A DNA stretch of 64,000 bases from Paracoccus sediminilitoris. GTDB taxonomy: Bacteria; Pseudomonadota; Alphaproteobacteria; Rhodobacterales; Rhodobacteraceae. Location: NCBI RefSeq assembly GCF_003259195.1, contig NZ_QJPK01000001.1, forward strand, positions 721,570-785,569. The letters run 5' to 3'. The notes beneath the pieces were generated by a model. The model had not been told where the DNA came from and made no database searches. It worked only from the letters and a program-made list of their open reading frames with translations. The translations under genes were made by a program, and so were the position numbers. Below, one piece after another: positions 34,465 through 43,744 of the stretch; positions within the stretch are counted from its first letter, which is position 1; each line of letters starts with the position of its first letter.

Positions 34465-35222
34465 CCGCACGTCTGGCCCTGATCCGCCGCCATCCGATCA
34501 AATCGGTCGGTGGTGAGGGGCTGGATGGCGTGACCCTGCAGGCGGCCCGCCGCCTGCCCGGCGACCGCAGCTTTGCGATCCTGACCGAAAACGGCGAACG
34601 TCATGCGCTGGCCAGCCAATCAATGGGACAGCCGGACCGCTGGCTGCCCAAATCCTGCTTTCTGCGCGGGGCCGTCTGCCCCGATCTGCAGGCCGTCACG
34701 GGCGGTTGGGATGTGGACAAGCTGACCCTGTCCCATCCGCGCCAGACATCCATCACCATCGACCCCGAAACCGACAGCGACGCGCTGGTCGCCTGGCTGC
34801 GCCCGCTCTGGCCTGCCGATGCCCCGCAGCCGACCCGCCTGGTGCGCGGCGCCGCCATCTGGACCGACCAGAAATGGCCGTGGATCTCGATCCTGTCGCT
34901 GGACAGCCTTGCGGACCTGTCGACCAAGGCGGGGCTGGATCTGGGTACCCATCGCTGGCGCGGCAATCTGTGGGTCGAGGGATGGCCCGCCTTCCACGAA
35001 CGCAGCCTGATCGGCCAGATCATCCGTATCGGAGAGGCCGAGCTGCGCATCACCGACCATATCGGCCGCTGCGCTGCCACCAATGCCGACACAACTACGG
35101 GGCGCGTCGATCTTGACATGATCGGCTGTTTGCAGCGCCATTACGGACATACGGATTTCGGCGTCTTTGCCGAAGTCGTCACGGGCGGCGCGATCCGCCT
35201 TCAGGACCGGATCACCCCATGA
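34461..35222 (+). CDS. MOSC domain protein
   Basis: Cytosolic protein of 253 residues with an N-terminal MOSC-associated beta barrel (PIKSVGGEGLDGVTL) and a MOSC domain whose conserved cysteine lies in GRCAATNADTTTG. MOSC proteins handle sulfur or the molybdenum cofactor, for example N-hydroxylated base reduction. The GTG at 34461 overlaps the yidC stop and its own stop overlaps engB as ATGA, so yidC-MOSC-engB is one coupled operon, as in relatives. Confidence 0.88.
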   Translation: MTARLALIRRHPIKSVGGEGLDGVTLQAARRLPGDRSFAILTENGERHALASQSMGQPDRWLPKSCFLRGAVCPDLQAVTGGWDVDKLTLSHPRQTSITIDPETDSDALVAWLRPLWPADAPQPTRLVRGAAIWTDQKWPWISILSLDSLADLSTKAGLDLGTHRWRGNLWVEGWPAFHERSLIGQIIRIGEAELRITDHIGRCAATNADTTTGRVDLDMIGCLQRHYGHTDFGVFAEVVTGGAIRLQDRITP

Positions 35223-35869
35223 AAGTCAATTTCCCCGTCGCCGCCGCCCCCGACCCCGCCGCAGCCGAGGCCGCGCGCCTGCTGTTCGCCGGTCCCGTCG
35301 ATTTCCTGAAGGGCGTCGTCCATATGGACGGCCTGCCCCCCGCCACCCGCCCCGAGGTCTGCTTTGCGGGCCGCAGCAACGTGGGCAAGTCCAGCCTGAT
35401 CAACGCGCTGACCGGTCGCAAGGGGCTGGCGCGCGCGTCGAACACGCCGGGCCGGACGCAGGAAATCAACTATTTCACGCTTGGCGAACATTCCTACCTG
35501 GTTGACCTTCCGGGCTATGGCTATGCCAAGGCACCCTTGGCGATCGTGGCCAAATGGCAGACACTGCTGAAGACCTATCTGGCCGGTCGCCAGACGTTGA
35601 AGCGCGCCTTCTGCCTGATCGACGCCCGCCACGGCATCAAGGAAGTCGATCACGAGATCATGAAGCTGCTGGACCGTTCGGCCGTGCCCTTCCAGGTCGT
35701 GATGACCAAGACCGACAAGCTGGGTCCGAACGCCCTGAAGCCTGTCCTGGCCCAGGTGGCCGAGGAATTGCAGAAGCACCCCGCCGCCTATCCCGAACTG
35801 GTCGTGACATCCTCGGAAAAGAACGAGGGCATCGCCACTTTGCGCACCATCATCGCCGGACTGGACTGA
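35219..35869 (+). CDS. engB: Ribosome biogenesis GTPase EngB (YihA/YsxC)
   Basis: Small GTPase needed for 50S maturation, 216 residues. G1 is [13 protein letters not shown]2 NTPGRTQ, G3 DLPGYGYA, G4 TKTDKL and G5 TSSEKNEG, all present. It is coupled to the MOSC gene and followed after 47 bases by argB. Confidence 0.97.
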   Translation: MKVNFPVAAAPDPAAAEAARLLFAGPVDFLKGVVHMDGLPPATRPEVCFAGRSNVGKSSLINALTGRKGLARASNTPGRTQEINYFTLGEHSYLVDLPGYGYAKAPLAIVAKWQTLLKTYLAGRQTLKRAFCLIDARHGIKEVDHEIMKLLDRSAVPFQVVMTKTDKLGPNALKPVLAQVAEELQKHPAAYPELVVTSSEKNEGIATLRTIIAGLD

Positions 35870-35916
35870 CCCGGCCTTGCGCCATAGGGTCCGACCGTCG
35901 CCCAAGGATCTTGAGG

Positions 35917-36831
35917 ATGAGAAAGCAGAACATGAACCGTGACTGGATCGCCACCGCTCGTACCCTGTCAGAGGCCCTGCCATATTTGCAGCGCTATTCC
36001 AATTCGGTCGTCGTGGTCAAATTCGGCGGCAACGCGATGGGCGATGATGATGCGATGGCCGAATTCGCACGAGACATCGTGCTGATGAAGCAGGTCGGCA
36101 TGAACCCCATCGTCTGCCATGGCGGCGGCCCGATGATCAACAACCTGCTGGACAGGCTGGGCATCGAAAGCCGCTTTGTCCGTGGCAAGCGCGTCACCAC
36201 CAAGGAAACCGTCGAGGTGGTGGAGATGGTCCTGTCGGGACTGGTCAACAAGCGCATCGTTCAGGCGATCAACGACGCGGGCGGGCGCGCGGTGGGGATT
36301 TCCGGCAAGGATGACGACATGATGGTCTGCGAGGTGGACGACCCCGAACTGGGCTTCGTCGGCCGCCCGATCGAGATGAACGTCCAGATCATCCGCGACC
36401 TTTACGGCGCCGGCATGATCCCGGTCATCGCGCCCGTCGCGACCGGCATGGCCGATAACGAGACCTTCAACGTCAATGGCGACACGGCCGCAGGCGCCAT
36501 CGCGGGGGCCCTGCAGGCGGATCGCCTGCTGCTGTTGACCGATGTCGCGGGCGTCAAGGATGCCAGCGGAGAGGTCGTGACCCAGCTGCATCCCGACCAG
36601 GTGCGCCAGATGATCGCCGACGGACAGATCGCCGGGGGCATGATTCCCAAGACTGAAACCGCGCTGGAAGCCATCGAAAAGGGCGTGCGGGCCGTCGTCA
36701 TCCTGGATGGACGGGTGCCCAATGCCTGTCTACTGGAGCTTTTCACCGAACATGGCGCGGGGTCGCTGATCCGCAAGACAGAGCCGCGGGTCGTTCCGCG
36801 CGGGTTGCGGCAGGTCGATCCGGGCCTCTAG
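35917..36831 (+). CDS. argB: Acetylglutamate kinase
   Basis: Second enzyme of arginine synthesis, phosphorylating N-acetylglutamate. The 304 residues contain [47 protein letters not shown] and the Lys motif [14 protein letters not shown]. The arginine-sensing N-terminal helix ([12 protein letters not shown]) typical of feedback-inhibited hexameric enzymes is present. I chose ATG 35917 because AAGGA stands eight bases upstream; ATG 35932 (MNRDWIATA) matches the family start better and is an equally good option. Confidence 0.96.
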   Translation: MRKQNMNRDWIATARTLSEALPYLQRYSNSVVVVKFGGNAMGDDDAMAEFARDIVLMKQVGMNPIVCHGGGPMINNLLDRLGIESRFVRGKRVTTKETVEVVEMVLSGLVNKRIVQAINDAGGRAVGISGKDDDMMVCEVDDPELGFVGRPIEMNVQIIRDLYGAGMIPVIAPVATGMADNETFNVNGDTAAGAIAGALQADRLLLLTDVAGVKDASGEVVTQLHPDQVRQMIADGQIAGGMIPKTETALEAIEKGVRAVVILDGRVPNACLLELFTEHGAGSLIRKTEPRVVPRGLRQVDPGL

Positions 36832-36950
36832 GCCGCGTGTAAGGCGGGTTGTCGCAGGTTTTCCTCGACGACCTTGATTTGCTTGCCGTATCCACAAATC
36901 CTGTGGCAGTCTCCCAAGACACAGAGCATGGCAGAAAGAGGCCGCACCCC

Positions 36951-37469
36951 ATGACCCCCCTTGGACATCGACGCCTGATCCTGACCCGCCATGCCAAATC
37001 GGCCTGGGACGATCCCACGCTGGACGATCACGATCGTCCGCTGAACGATCGCGGCCGCCGCTCGGCGCTGGCACTGGGCGACTGGCTGGCCAGCCGTGGC
37101 TATGAACCCGAAGAGGTGCTGTGTTCGACCGCCGCACGCACCCAGGAAACCTGGAACGTCATCGCCGCCGCCGCGATCGAGGTACGCCCCCAGGTGCGCT
37201 TCGAACAAGCGCTCTACCAGGCAGGTCCGGACAAGATGCTGGCGGTGCTGCGCACGGCGACCCAACCCACGGTGATGATGCTGGGCCACAATCCCGGTAT
37301 TTCGGAATTTGCTGCGCGACTGCCGGCGCGGGTGCCGATGGACCCCGAGTTCCGCCGCTATGCGACCGCCGCGACGCTGGTCGTCGATTTCCAGGTGGAC
37401 AGCTGGGACCAGGTCCAGCCCGGCCAAGGCAGCGTGATGGATTTCGTCCGCTTCGACGGGCGCGACTGA
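36951..37469 (+). CDS. SixA-like histidine phosphatase
   Basis: Branch-2 histidine phosphatase family, 172 residues. The phosphohistidine motif is LTRHAKSAW, with RPLNDRGRRSA, CSTAARTQETW and the second catalytic His in MLGHNPGISEFA. The E. coli relative SixA dephosphorylates a phosphotransfer protein; here the NPr chain fed by PtsP would be a natural candidate, which is inference. The ATG at 36951 fits the family; the frame is open 34 codons upstream. Confidence 0.9.
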   Translation: MTPLGHRRLILTRHAKSAWDDPTLDDHDRPLNDRGRRSALALGDWLASRGYEPEEVLCSTAARTQETWNVIAAAAIEVRPQVRFEQALYQAGPDKMLAVLRTATQPTVMMLGHNPGISEFAARLPARVPMDPEFRRYATAATLVVDFQVDSWDQVQPGQGSVMDFVRFDGRD

Positions 37470-37488
37470 GACAAGCCGCGCAATGGAA

Positions 37489-37518
37489 CGGGGGCCGGGG
37501 TGATCGCCCCAGCCCCCG
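37489..37518. terminator. Terminator between convergent sixA-like and bztD genes
   Basis: CGGGGG and CGGGG pair with CCCC and CCCCCG around a TGATCG loop, with one internal mismatch. TTCGTTTT follows on the + strand and the opposite side is GTTCC, so it serves mainly the + strand gene. Confidence 0.65.
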
Positions 37519-37536
37519 CTTCGTTTTAAACCGTTG

Positions 37537-38325
37537 TCAGTGCCCCAGGATCTGGCTGAGGAACAGCTTGGTCCGTTCCGATTTGGGGTTGTTGAAGAAC
37601 TCGGACGGGGTGTTCTGTTCGACGATCTGGCCCTGATCCATGAAGATCACCCGGTTCGCCACGGCTTGGGCAAAGCCCATTTCATGGGTCACGCAGATCA
37701 TCGTCATCCCCTCTTCGGCCAACTGGATCATGGTATCCAAGACCTCCTTGATCATCTCGGGGTCAAGGGCGCTGGTCGGTTCGTCGAACAGCATGATCTT
37801 GGGCTGCATGCACAGCGACCGCGCGATGGCGACCCGCTGTTGCTGGCCACCCGACAGTTGACCCGGATATTTATGCGCCTGGTCGGGGATCTTGACCTTT
37901 TCCAGGAAATGCATGGCCGTGGCCTCGGCCTCGCGACGGGGAGTCTTGCGTACCCAGATCGGGGCCAGGGTACAGTTCTCCAAAACCGTCAGATGCGGGA
38001 ACAGGTTGAAGTGCTGGAACACCATCCCAACCTCGGACCGCACCTTGTCGATATTCTTGATGTCGCTGGTCAGCTCGACCCCGTCGACGCTGATATGACC
38101 GGCCTGATGTTCCTCAAGCCGGTTGATGCAGCGGATCAGTGTCGATTTTCCCGATCCCGAAGGCCCCGCGATGACGATGCGTTCGCCCTGATAGACGGTC
38201 AGGTCGATGTCGCGCAGCACGTGGAAGGTGCCGTACCACTTGTTCATGTTGCGGATGTCGATGGCCACGCGGTCGCTGACCTGCATGTGGCTGTGGTCGA
38301 CCTGCCGGTTGATCGCTTCACTCAT
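37537..38325 (-). CDS. bztD: Amino-acid ABC transporter ATP-binding protein (BztD/AapP type)
   Basis: ATPase of a polar amino-acid importer, 262 residues. Walker [11 protein letters not shown]-loop [17 protein letters not shown], signature [13 protein letters not shown], Walker B IMLFDEP and H-loop CVTHEMG are all intact. The N-terminus carries a 20-residue leader before the first strand. It lies 11 bases after the second permease gene and is last in bztABCD. Confidence 0.96.
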   Translation of the reverse strand: MSEAINRQVDHSHMQVSDRVAIDIRNMNKWYGTFHVLRDIDLTVYQGERIVIAGPSGSGKSTLIRCINRLEEHQAGHISVDGVELTSDIKNIDKVRSEVGMVFQHFNLFPHLTVLENCTLAPIWVRKTPRREAEATAMHFLEKVKIPDQAHKYPGQLSGGQQQRVAIARSLCMQPKIMLFDEPTSALDPEMIKEVLDTMIQLAEEGMTMICVTHEMGFAQAVANRVIFMDQGQIVEQNTPSEFFNNPKSERTKLFLSQILGH

Positions 38326-38336
38326 GGATCTGATCC

Positions 38337-39791
38337 TTACTTGTGGTCACGCTGCAGGCGACGTTCCAGATACATCGAGTACCGGGACATGGCGAAGCAG
38401 ATGATGAAGAAGATGGCGCCGACAAAGATGAAAGGCTCCCAGTAGATACCCTTCCATTCGATATTGGCGCGAACGGCGTCCGACATGGATTTCAGGGGGT
38501 CGTAAAGCCCCACGAAGGTGACCAGCGTCGTGTCCTTGAACATCCCGATGAAGGTCGAGACGATGCCCGGGATGCTGATCTTCAGCGCCTGCGGCAGGAT
38601 GATCAGGCGCTGCGCCTTCCAGTAATCCAACCCCAGGGCGTCGGCGGCCTCATACTGCCCGCGCGGCAGGGCCGCGAGGCCCCCCCGGATCACCTCGGCC
38701 ATATAGGCGGCGGCGAACAGGGTCACCATGATGATGACGCGCAGGATGATGTCGAAATTGGTGCCCGGCGGCAGGAAATAATTCAGCAGCAGCGAGGCCA
38801 CGAACAGCAGCGTGATCAGGGGCACGCCGCGGATGAATTCGATGAAGACCACCGACAGCGACTTGATCAGGAACATGTCCGACTGTCGCGACAGGGCCAA
38901 GACGATGCCAAGCGGTAACGACAGCGCGATGCCCGCCACGCCGATCGTGACCGACAGAAGGAAGCCGCCGAACCGGTCCGAACGCACGGCCTCGATCCCC
39001 ATCGGCAACAGGCGCTGTGCGTCTTCGGCCGCCGATCCCGACAGGAACAGCCAGAACAGCAGCGTCACGACGACGCCGGCCAGCACTGCGATCACCGGCA
39101 TGCGCCCGGCCAGGATGCGCCATGCGATCCAGCCCAGCACGGGCCCGACCAGCACGAAGACAGGTCCCCAGACGCTGCCGCCCCACAGGAACCAGACCCC
39201 CATCAGCGGATAGAGCATCGAAAACGGCAACAGCCAGCCCAGGTTGCGTTCCGATGCGACAAAGCCCCCGGCCAGAACGAGCGTGGCAAAGGCCAGCCAG
39301 ATGACGGGCGATCCAAGCGCGATCATCGAGGTCAGCGTCGCGATGGCCGTGATGACCAGCACCGCCCGACGAATGGTCAGCGAGGCCGAGAACAGCACCG
39401 GCACCAGCGCCACGATCAGCAGGCCGAAGGTCATGGTGGGGCGCCAATAGAGTTCGGGCGGATAGAAGCCGAAGACATACTGGTTCCAGCGTTCGCGTAT
39501 CACCGCAAAGCAGGCGCCGCGGGCACCTTCGCCCCAGGTATCGATGATGATCTGGCGGCATTCGTTAAGGCTGTTCGCGTTCCAGACGGAATGGGCGAAC
39601 CAGTCCCAGTAATGCGAGACAAGGAACCAGATGATCAGCAGGCCGATGATGGTCAGGACCGTGTTGACCGGGCCCGAAAACAGGTTTTCGCGCAGCCAGC
39701 GCACGGCACCGGCCTGGGTGGCGGGCGGCGGGGCCGCCGGCAGCATCGTGTCGCGCACGAAGGGCACGGTTTGGGCATGGGTATCGCTCAT
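38337..39791 (-). CDS. bztC: Amino-acid ABC transporter permease (BztC/AapM type)
   Basis: Inner-membrane permease, 484 residues, with about eight or nine membrane helices. The N-terminal half includes a large extra loop typical of Bzt/Aap permeases ([11 protein letters not shown] and [10 protein letters not shown]). The HisM-like core ends with the EAA loop [27 protein letters not shown]. Three bases separate it from bztB. With BztB it forms the channel for glutamate, glutamine, aspartate and asparagine. Confidence 0.94.
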   Translation of the reverse strand: MSDTHAQTVPFVRDTMLPAAPPPATQAGAVRWLRENLFSGPVNTVLTIIGLLIIWFLVSHYWDWFAHSVWNANSLNECRQIIIDTWGEGARGACFAVIRERWNQYVFGFYPPELYWRPTMTFGLLIVALVPVLFSASLTIRRAVLVITAIATLTSMIALGSPVIWLAFATLVLAGGFVASERNLGWLLPFSMLYPLMGVWFLWGGSVWGPVFVLVGPVLGWIAWRILAGRMPVIAVLAGVVVTLLFWLFLSGSAAEDAQRLLPMGIEAVRSDRFGGFLLSVTIGVAGIALSLPLGIVLALSRQSDMFLIKSLSVVFIEFIRGVPLITLLFVASLLLNYFLPPGTNFDIILRVIIMVTLFAAAYMAEVIRGGLAALPRGQYEAADALGLDYWKAQRLIILPQALKISIPGIVSTFIGMFKDTTLVTFVGLYDPLKSMSDAVRANIEWKGIYWEPFIFVGAIFFIICFAMSRYSMYLERRLQRDHK

Positions 39792-39793
39792 CC

Positions 39794-41050
39794 TTACCGT
39801 TCCTTCAGTTTGACGCGGGAATTGAAGATGTTCATGCCCGCCGAGATGATCAGGCTGAGGGCAAGATAGATCAGCATCATCAGGACGATGGCTTCCAGCT
39901 CTCGGCCGGTCTGGTTCAGCGTCGTCCCGCCAAGCGTGCCGCGCAGATCCATGTAGCCCACGGCGATCGCCAGCGAGCTGTTCTTGGTCAGGTTCAAATA
40001 CTGGGAAATCAGCGGCGGAATGATCACCCGCAGCGCCTGCGGCAGGATCACCAGGTTCATCGTGCGCTTGGGGCGCAGACCCAAGGCGAAGGCGGCCTCG
40101 GACTGGCCGCGGCTGACGGCCAGGATGCCGGCGCGCACGATTTCCGCGATGAAGGCGGCGGTATAGAGCGTCAGCGCCAGCCACAGCACCACCAGCGAGT
40201 TCGTGATGTTCAGCCCGCCCGTGAAGTTGAAGCCCTGAAGCGATGGCGCCAGCAGGTGCAGCCCGAAGTACCAGATCAGGAACAGCGACGGCAGGATCAT
40301 GACCGCCAGGTTCTTCCACAGCGTCGCAGGGCGGATGCCGGTGCGGTCCTGAACCTTTTGGGCATGCGCGTTGATCGCCCGACGGATGAACCAGCCGCCG
40401 ACCAGTGCCACGACGAAGGCGATGGTCGCCCAGTTGACGGTGACGCGGGCGCCCAGGTCCAGGCTGCCGGGATCATTGTCCATGCCAAGCGTCGGGATCG
40501 CGGTATAGCGGTTGGTCAGCGCGACATGGTCGAACAGGATCATCGACCAGGCGGGGCTCTCTCCGCGATAGGCGTTGGGGGCGGGCAGGATCTCGGTGAA
40601 GACGGCATAGATGACCAGGATCCACAAAAGCAGGGGAATATTGCGAAAGATCTCGACATAGACCGTCATCAGCCGGGCAAAGAGCCAGTTCTTGGACAGG
40701 CGTGCCACGCCGACCGCGACCCCCAGGATCGTGGCCGCGATGCAACCCAGTATCGACACGATCAAGGTGTTCAGCAGGCCGACCATCGTCGCGCGCAGGT
40801 GGGAATCATTGCCCGTGTAAGGGATGGGCGTCCCGGAGATGTCGTATCCCGCGCGCTGGAACAGGAAGCCGAAATCGAAGCTCTTGCCCATGGCGTTCAG
40901 GTTGCTGATGGTGTTCCCGATCAGCCACCACAAGGCGGCCATGACCAGTATGAACACGATGACCTGAAAGGTCAGGGACCGATAGCGCCGATCATATATC
41001 AGCATGCTGGGCCGGAACGACGCATGCGCCGATGCCGAGACGTCCGTCAT
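39794..41050 (-). CDS. bztB: Amino-acid ABC transporter permease (BztB/AapQ type)
   Basis: Partner permease of 418 residues with about eight membrane helices and the EAA loop GQSEAAFALGLRPKRTMNLVILPQALR. A long N-terminal half precedes the conserved transport domain, as in Rhodobacter BztB. It begins after a 132-base gap with a strong hairpin behind bztA, so its level is probably lower than that of the binding protein. Confidence 0.94.
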   Translation of the reverse strand: MTDVSASAHASFRPSMLIYDRRYRSLTFQVIVFILVMAALWWLIGNTISNLNAMGKSFDFGFLFQRAGYDISGTPIPYTGNDSHLRATMVGLLNTLIVSILGCIAATILGVAVGVARLSKNWLFARLMTVYVEIFRNIPLLLWILVIYAVFTEILPAPNAYRGESPAWSMILFDHVALTNRYTAIPTLGMDNDPGSLDLGARVTVNWATIAFVVALVGGWFIRRAINAHAQKVQDRTGIRPATLWKNLAVMILPSLFLIWYFGLHLLAPSLQGFNFTGGLNITNSLVVLWLALTLYTAAFIAEIVRAGILAVSRGQSEAAFALGLRPKRTMNLVILPQALRVIIPPLISQYLNLTKNSSLAIAVGYMDLRGTLGGTTLNQTGRELEAIVLMMLIYLALSLIISAGMNIFNSRVKLKER

Positions 41051-41140
41051 CTTGTTTTACCCCTGTGGCCCGCCGGTACGGCTTTGCGCCGTTTATGTCG
41101 GTGGCGGGTTTGTCGTTGTTGGAAGGGCCCCGAAGGGTGC

Positions 41141-41167
41141 GGACCGGGCCCAGCAGGGGCCCGGTCC
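41141..41167 (-). terminator. Intra-operon hairpin between bztA and bztB
   Basis: GGACCGGGCCC/GGGCCCGGTCC is a perfect 11-base stem with a 5-base loop just after the bztA stop. With no U-run on the minus strand, it more likely stabilises the bztA mRNA end or causes partial termination than full stop. Confidence 0.6.
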
Positions 41168-41182
41168 CTTAGTCCGTCCGGA

Positions 41183-42208
41183 TCAGCGGAACGGAGGTGC
41201 GTAAAGCAGCCCGCCCTGTGTCCACTGGGCGTTCAAGCCGCGGGCCAGGCCGATCGGGGTCTGTTCGCCGATATTGGCGGCGAAGATCTCGCCATAGTTG
41301 CCGCTGGCCAGGATGGCGCGCTTGGCCCAATCGGCATCAAGCCCCATCATGGCGCCCAGTTCGTCAGTCGTGCCCAGAAGGCGCTGGACCTCGGGGTTTT
41401 CCGAAGACCGGACCAGTTCCTCGATGTTGCGCGAGGTGACGCCATATTCCTCGGCGGCGATCAGGGCGTTCAGCGTCCAGCGGACGATGTCGCCCCAGTT
41501 GTTGTCGCCATGGCGAACGGCCGGCCCAAGCGGTTCCTTCGAGATGATCTCGGGCAGGATGATGTGGTTCTCGGGGTTGGCGAAGGCGGCGCGGGTCGCG
41601 GCAAGGCCGGATGCGTCGGTGGTATAGGCATCGCAGGCTCCAGCCATGTACTGCTGTTCACCCTCGGCGTTGCTGTCAATGTTGACGGGCGTGTATTCCA
41701 TCTGGTTGGCGCGGAAGTAATCGGCCAAGTTCAGCTCGGTCGTGGTGCCGGTCTGGATGCAGATCGTCGCGCCGTCCAGTTCCTTGGCCGATGTGACGCC
41801 CAGTTCCTTGTTCACCATGAAGCCTTGGCCGTCGTAATAGTTGACGCCCACGAAATCCAGCTTCAGGTCGGTGTCGCGCGAATAGGTCCAGGTCGAGTTG
41901 CGGGCCAGGACATCCACCTCGCCCGAGCTGACGGCCGTGAAGCGCGTCTGGCCGGTGGTTGGGACGAACTTGACCTTGGATGCATCACCCAGGACCGCCG
42001 CAGCGACCGCGCGGCACAGCGCCACGTCGAAGCCTGCCCAGTTGCCGTTCGCATCGGGGGCGGCAAAGCCCACCAGGCCGGTGTTGACGCCGCAGTTCAG
42101 CTCGCCGCGTTCCTTGACCTGGGCCAGGGTCGAACCTTCTTGGGCCATGCCCATGCCGGCGATCAACGTCGCTGCGGCCACTGTTCCCAGGAAAACCGAT
42201 TTTGTCAT
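41183..42208 (-). CDS. bztA: Amino-acid ABC transporter periplasmic binding protein (BztA/AapJ type)
   Basis: Periplasmic solute receptor of 341 residues for acidic amino acids and their amides. A signal peptide (about 1-22, ending GMAQ) precedes the SBP_bac_3 fold: VKERGELNCGVNTGLVGFA, GFDVALCRAVAAAVLGD, RFTAVSSGEVDVLARNSTWT and YMAGACDAYTTD. The ATG at 42208 follows AGAGGT; a longer frame lacks a signal sequence. It is first in the bztABCD order. Confidence 0.96.
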   Translation of the reverse strand: MTKSVFLGTVAAATLIAGMGMAQEGSTLAQVKERGELNCGVNTGLVGFAAPDANGNWAGFDVALCRAVAAAVLGDASKVKFVPTTGQTRFTAVSSGEVDVLARNSTWTYSRDTDLKLDFVGVNYYDGQGFMVNKELGVTSAKELDGATICIQTGTTTELNLADYFRANQMEYTPVNIDSNAEGEQQYMAGACDAYTTDASGLAATRAAFANPENHIILPEIISKEPLGPAVRHGDNNWGDIVRWTLNALIAAEEYGVTSRNIEELVRSSENPEVQRLLGTTDELGAMMGLDADWAKRAILASGNYGEIFAANIGEQTPIGLARGLNAQWTQGGLLYAPPFR

Positions 42209-42322
42209 TGCTACCTCTGTGTTGGAGCGCCGGGACCGACAGGATCGGCCTGACGCGGGATGGACCGAATTTCCGGTCCTTGTTCTTTTTCTCGGCGCAG
42301 TTTCGTTGCCCCAATAGGCGAC

Positions 42323-42350
42323 ATTGTGCCGATACAAAGCCCCGCGTCAA
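42323..42350 (-). promoter_or_regulatory. Candidate bztA promoter
   Basis: On the minus strand TTGACG and CACAAT lie 16 bases apart, predicting a leader of about 108 bases. That leader contains the small dyad GGACCG/CGGTCC near 42262-42279. Confidence 0.5.
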
Positions 42351-42377
42351 GAACCGCAGGCCAACCGCGAAGCGCTT

Positions 42378-43091
42378 TCAACCCCGGCGCGACAGATGCC
42401 ACAGGCGCTCTGCCTGTTTCATCGCCAGCAAACGCGCGGCCGCAGCCTGCTGGGCATCCTCATCCTCGCCCCAATTGGCGATCTGGAACTCCTCGTCGAC
42501 GCGCGACAGGCGGAAGGATTCCGTTGCGTCAATCCGGCCTTGGACGACGGCCAGCCCCAGGACCAGAGACCCCGGAATCGTCACCAGGTCATGCAGCGCC
42601 GTCAGTCCATACAGGTCCAGCCCCGCCACCTGGCCATGCAGACGCATCAGCGATTCGGCCGGCTGGTCGACTGGAATGACGCCATGGGTGACGTGCAGCG
42701 GGGCCTCGTGACAGGTGGCCGCCCATTCGATCAGCGGGTCCCAAGCCTCGGCCTGAAGGCGGATCAGCGGCTGGGGCTCGGTTGCCCGATAACACAGCAG
42801 ATCGGTGCCGCCATATTCGGCAAGCATGGTCGCAACCCCTTGGAACTGGGGGGCCACCTTTTCGACGGCCGAATTGGCGGCTCGCGTCAGGGGCATGGTG
42901 TCGGGGCGGATGATGTCGTCCTGCGCGTCCCATTCCTGCGCCACCGCAAGCGCCAGGTCCTGGGTCGGCAGGATCAGGGGCTTCTTGCCGGGCGTGCGCA
43001 GGGGGTGGTCGTCCAAAGCGATCTCCCATCCGTCGCCGACGGGGCGGGTTGCGGCGGCTTTCCAGAACCGGCGTGCTTTCCATTCGGTCAT
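42378..43091 (-). CDS. ATP12 family F1-ATPase assembly chaperone
   Basis: A 237-residue member of the ATP12 family, which in mitochondria binds the F1 alpha subunit during assembly; alphaproteobacterial members are the bacterial counterpart. WKARRFWKAA at the start, DDHPLRTPGKKPLILPT, EWDAQDDIIRPDTMPLTRAANSA and LTALHDLVTIPGSLVLGLAV are typical. It is last in the coupled crcB-rluC-HAD-atp12 run; its ATG overlaps the HAD stop as ATGA. The ATP synthase genes are not in the window. Confidence 0.9.
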   Translation of the reverse strand: MTEWKARRFWKAAATRPVGDGWEIALDDHPLRTPGKKPLILPTQDLALAVAQEWDAQDDIIRPDTMPLTRAANSAVEKVAPQFQGVATMLAEYGGTDLLCYRATEPQPLIRLQAEAWDPLIEWAATCHEAPLHVTHGVIPVDQPAESLMRLHGQVAGLDLYGLTALHDLVTIPGSLVLGLAVVQGRIDATESFRLSRVDEEFQIANWGEDEDAQQAAAARLLAMKQAERLWHLSRRG

Positions 43092-43744
43092 GCCGACCAC
43101 TCCTCGATGGCTTGGGTGAGGGATGCGAAATCGTCGAAGATGCGCGACGCCCCGGTCTGCAACAGCGCATCGCGGGTGTGATACCCCCATGCGACGCCAA
43201 AGCCCGCCATGCCGGCATTCCGTGCCATTTGCATGTCGAAGCTGGTGTCGCCGATCATCACCGCATCGGCGGGACCGACCCCGGCATCCGACATCGCGGC
43301 ATGCAGCATCGAGGGATGCGGCTTGGACGGATGCCCATCCGCAGTCTGCAGGCTGATGAAGCGGCCCCGCCAGCCATGGCCCGCTATAACCGCGTCCAGA
43401 CCCCGGCGCGACTTGCCCGTAGCCACCGCCAACAGCAGGTCGTCGCGCGCCGAAAGCCGGTCCAGACATGCGGCCACGCCCGGATACAGCGGCGCGGCCT
43501 GCGCGGCACGGGCGGCGGCATAGGCGGTCTTGTAACCTTCGACCACCCGGTCCTGCTGATCGGGCAAGGCACCGGGCAGCAGATGCGCGACGGCCACCGG
43601 CAGGGACAGCCCGACGATGGACAGGACCTGTTCGCGCGGCAAAGGCGCCAACCCCGCCCCCGCGAAGGCGCTGTCCATGGCCGTCAGAATCAGCCCCTGG
43701 CTGTCGACCAACGTGCCATCGACATCGAAGACGACAAGCCTCAT
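43088..43744 (-). CDS. HAD family phosphatase (phosphoglycolate phosphatase-like)
   Basis: Cytosolic HAD hydrolase of 218 residues with motif I FDVDGTLVDSQ, motif II ATGKS, motif III KPHPSM and motif IV GDTSFDMQMA, plus a helical cap. Substrate is uncertain: Gph-like phosphoglycolate or pyrophosphatase activity are the closest guesses. Overlaps of four bases with rluC before and atp12 after place it in the coupled run. Confidence 0.88.
   Translation of the reverse strand: MRLVVFDVDGTLVDSQGLILTAMDSAFAGAGLAPLPREQVLSIVGLSLPVAVAHLLPGALPDQQDRVVEGYKTAYAAARAAQAAPLYPGVAACLDRLSARDDLLLAVATGKSRRGLDAVIAGHGWRGRFISLQTADGHPSKPHPSMLHAAMSDAGVGPADAVMIGDTSFDMQMARNAGMAGFGVAWGYHTRDALLQTGASRIFDDFASLTQAIEEWSA

Noticed and set aside
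32434..34470. 678-codon minus-strand frame opposite yidC
   Set aside because: Antisense shadow of yidC; no recognisable domain.
40256..42253. 665-codon plus-strand frame opposite bztB and bztA
   Set aside because: Crosses two real genes and the hairpin between them; composition artefact.
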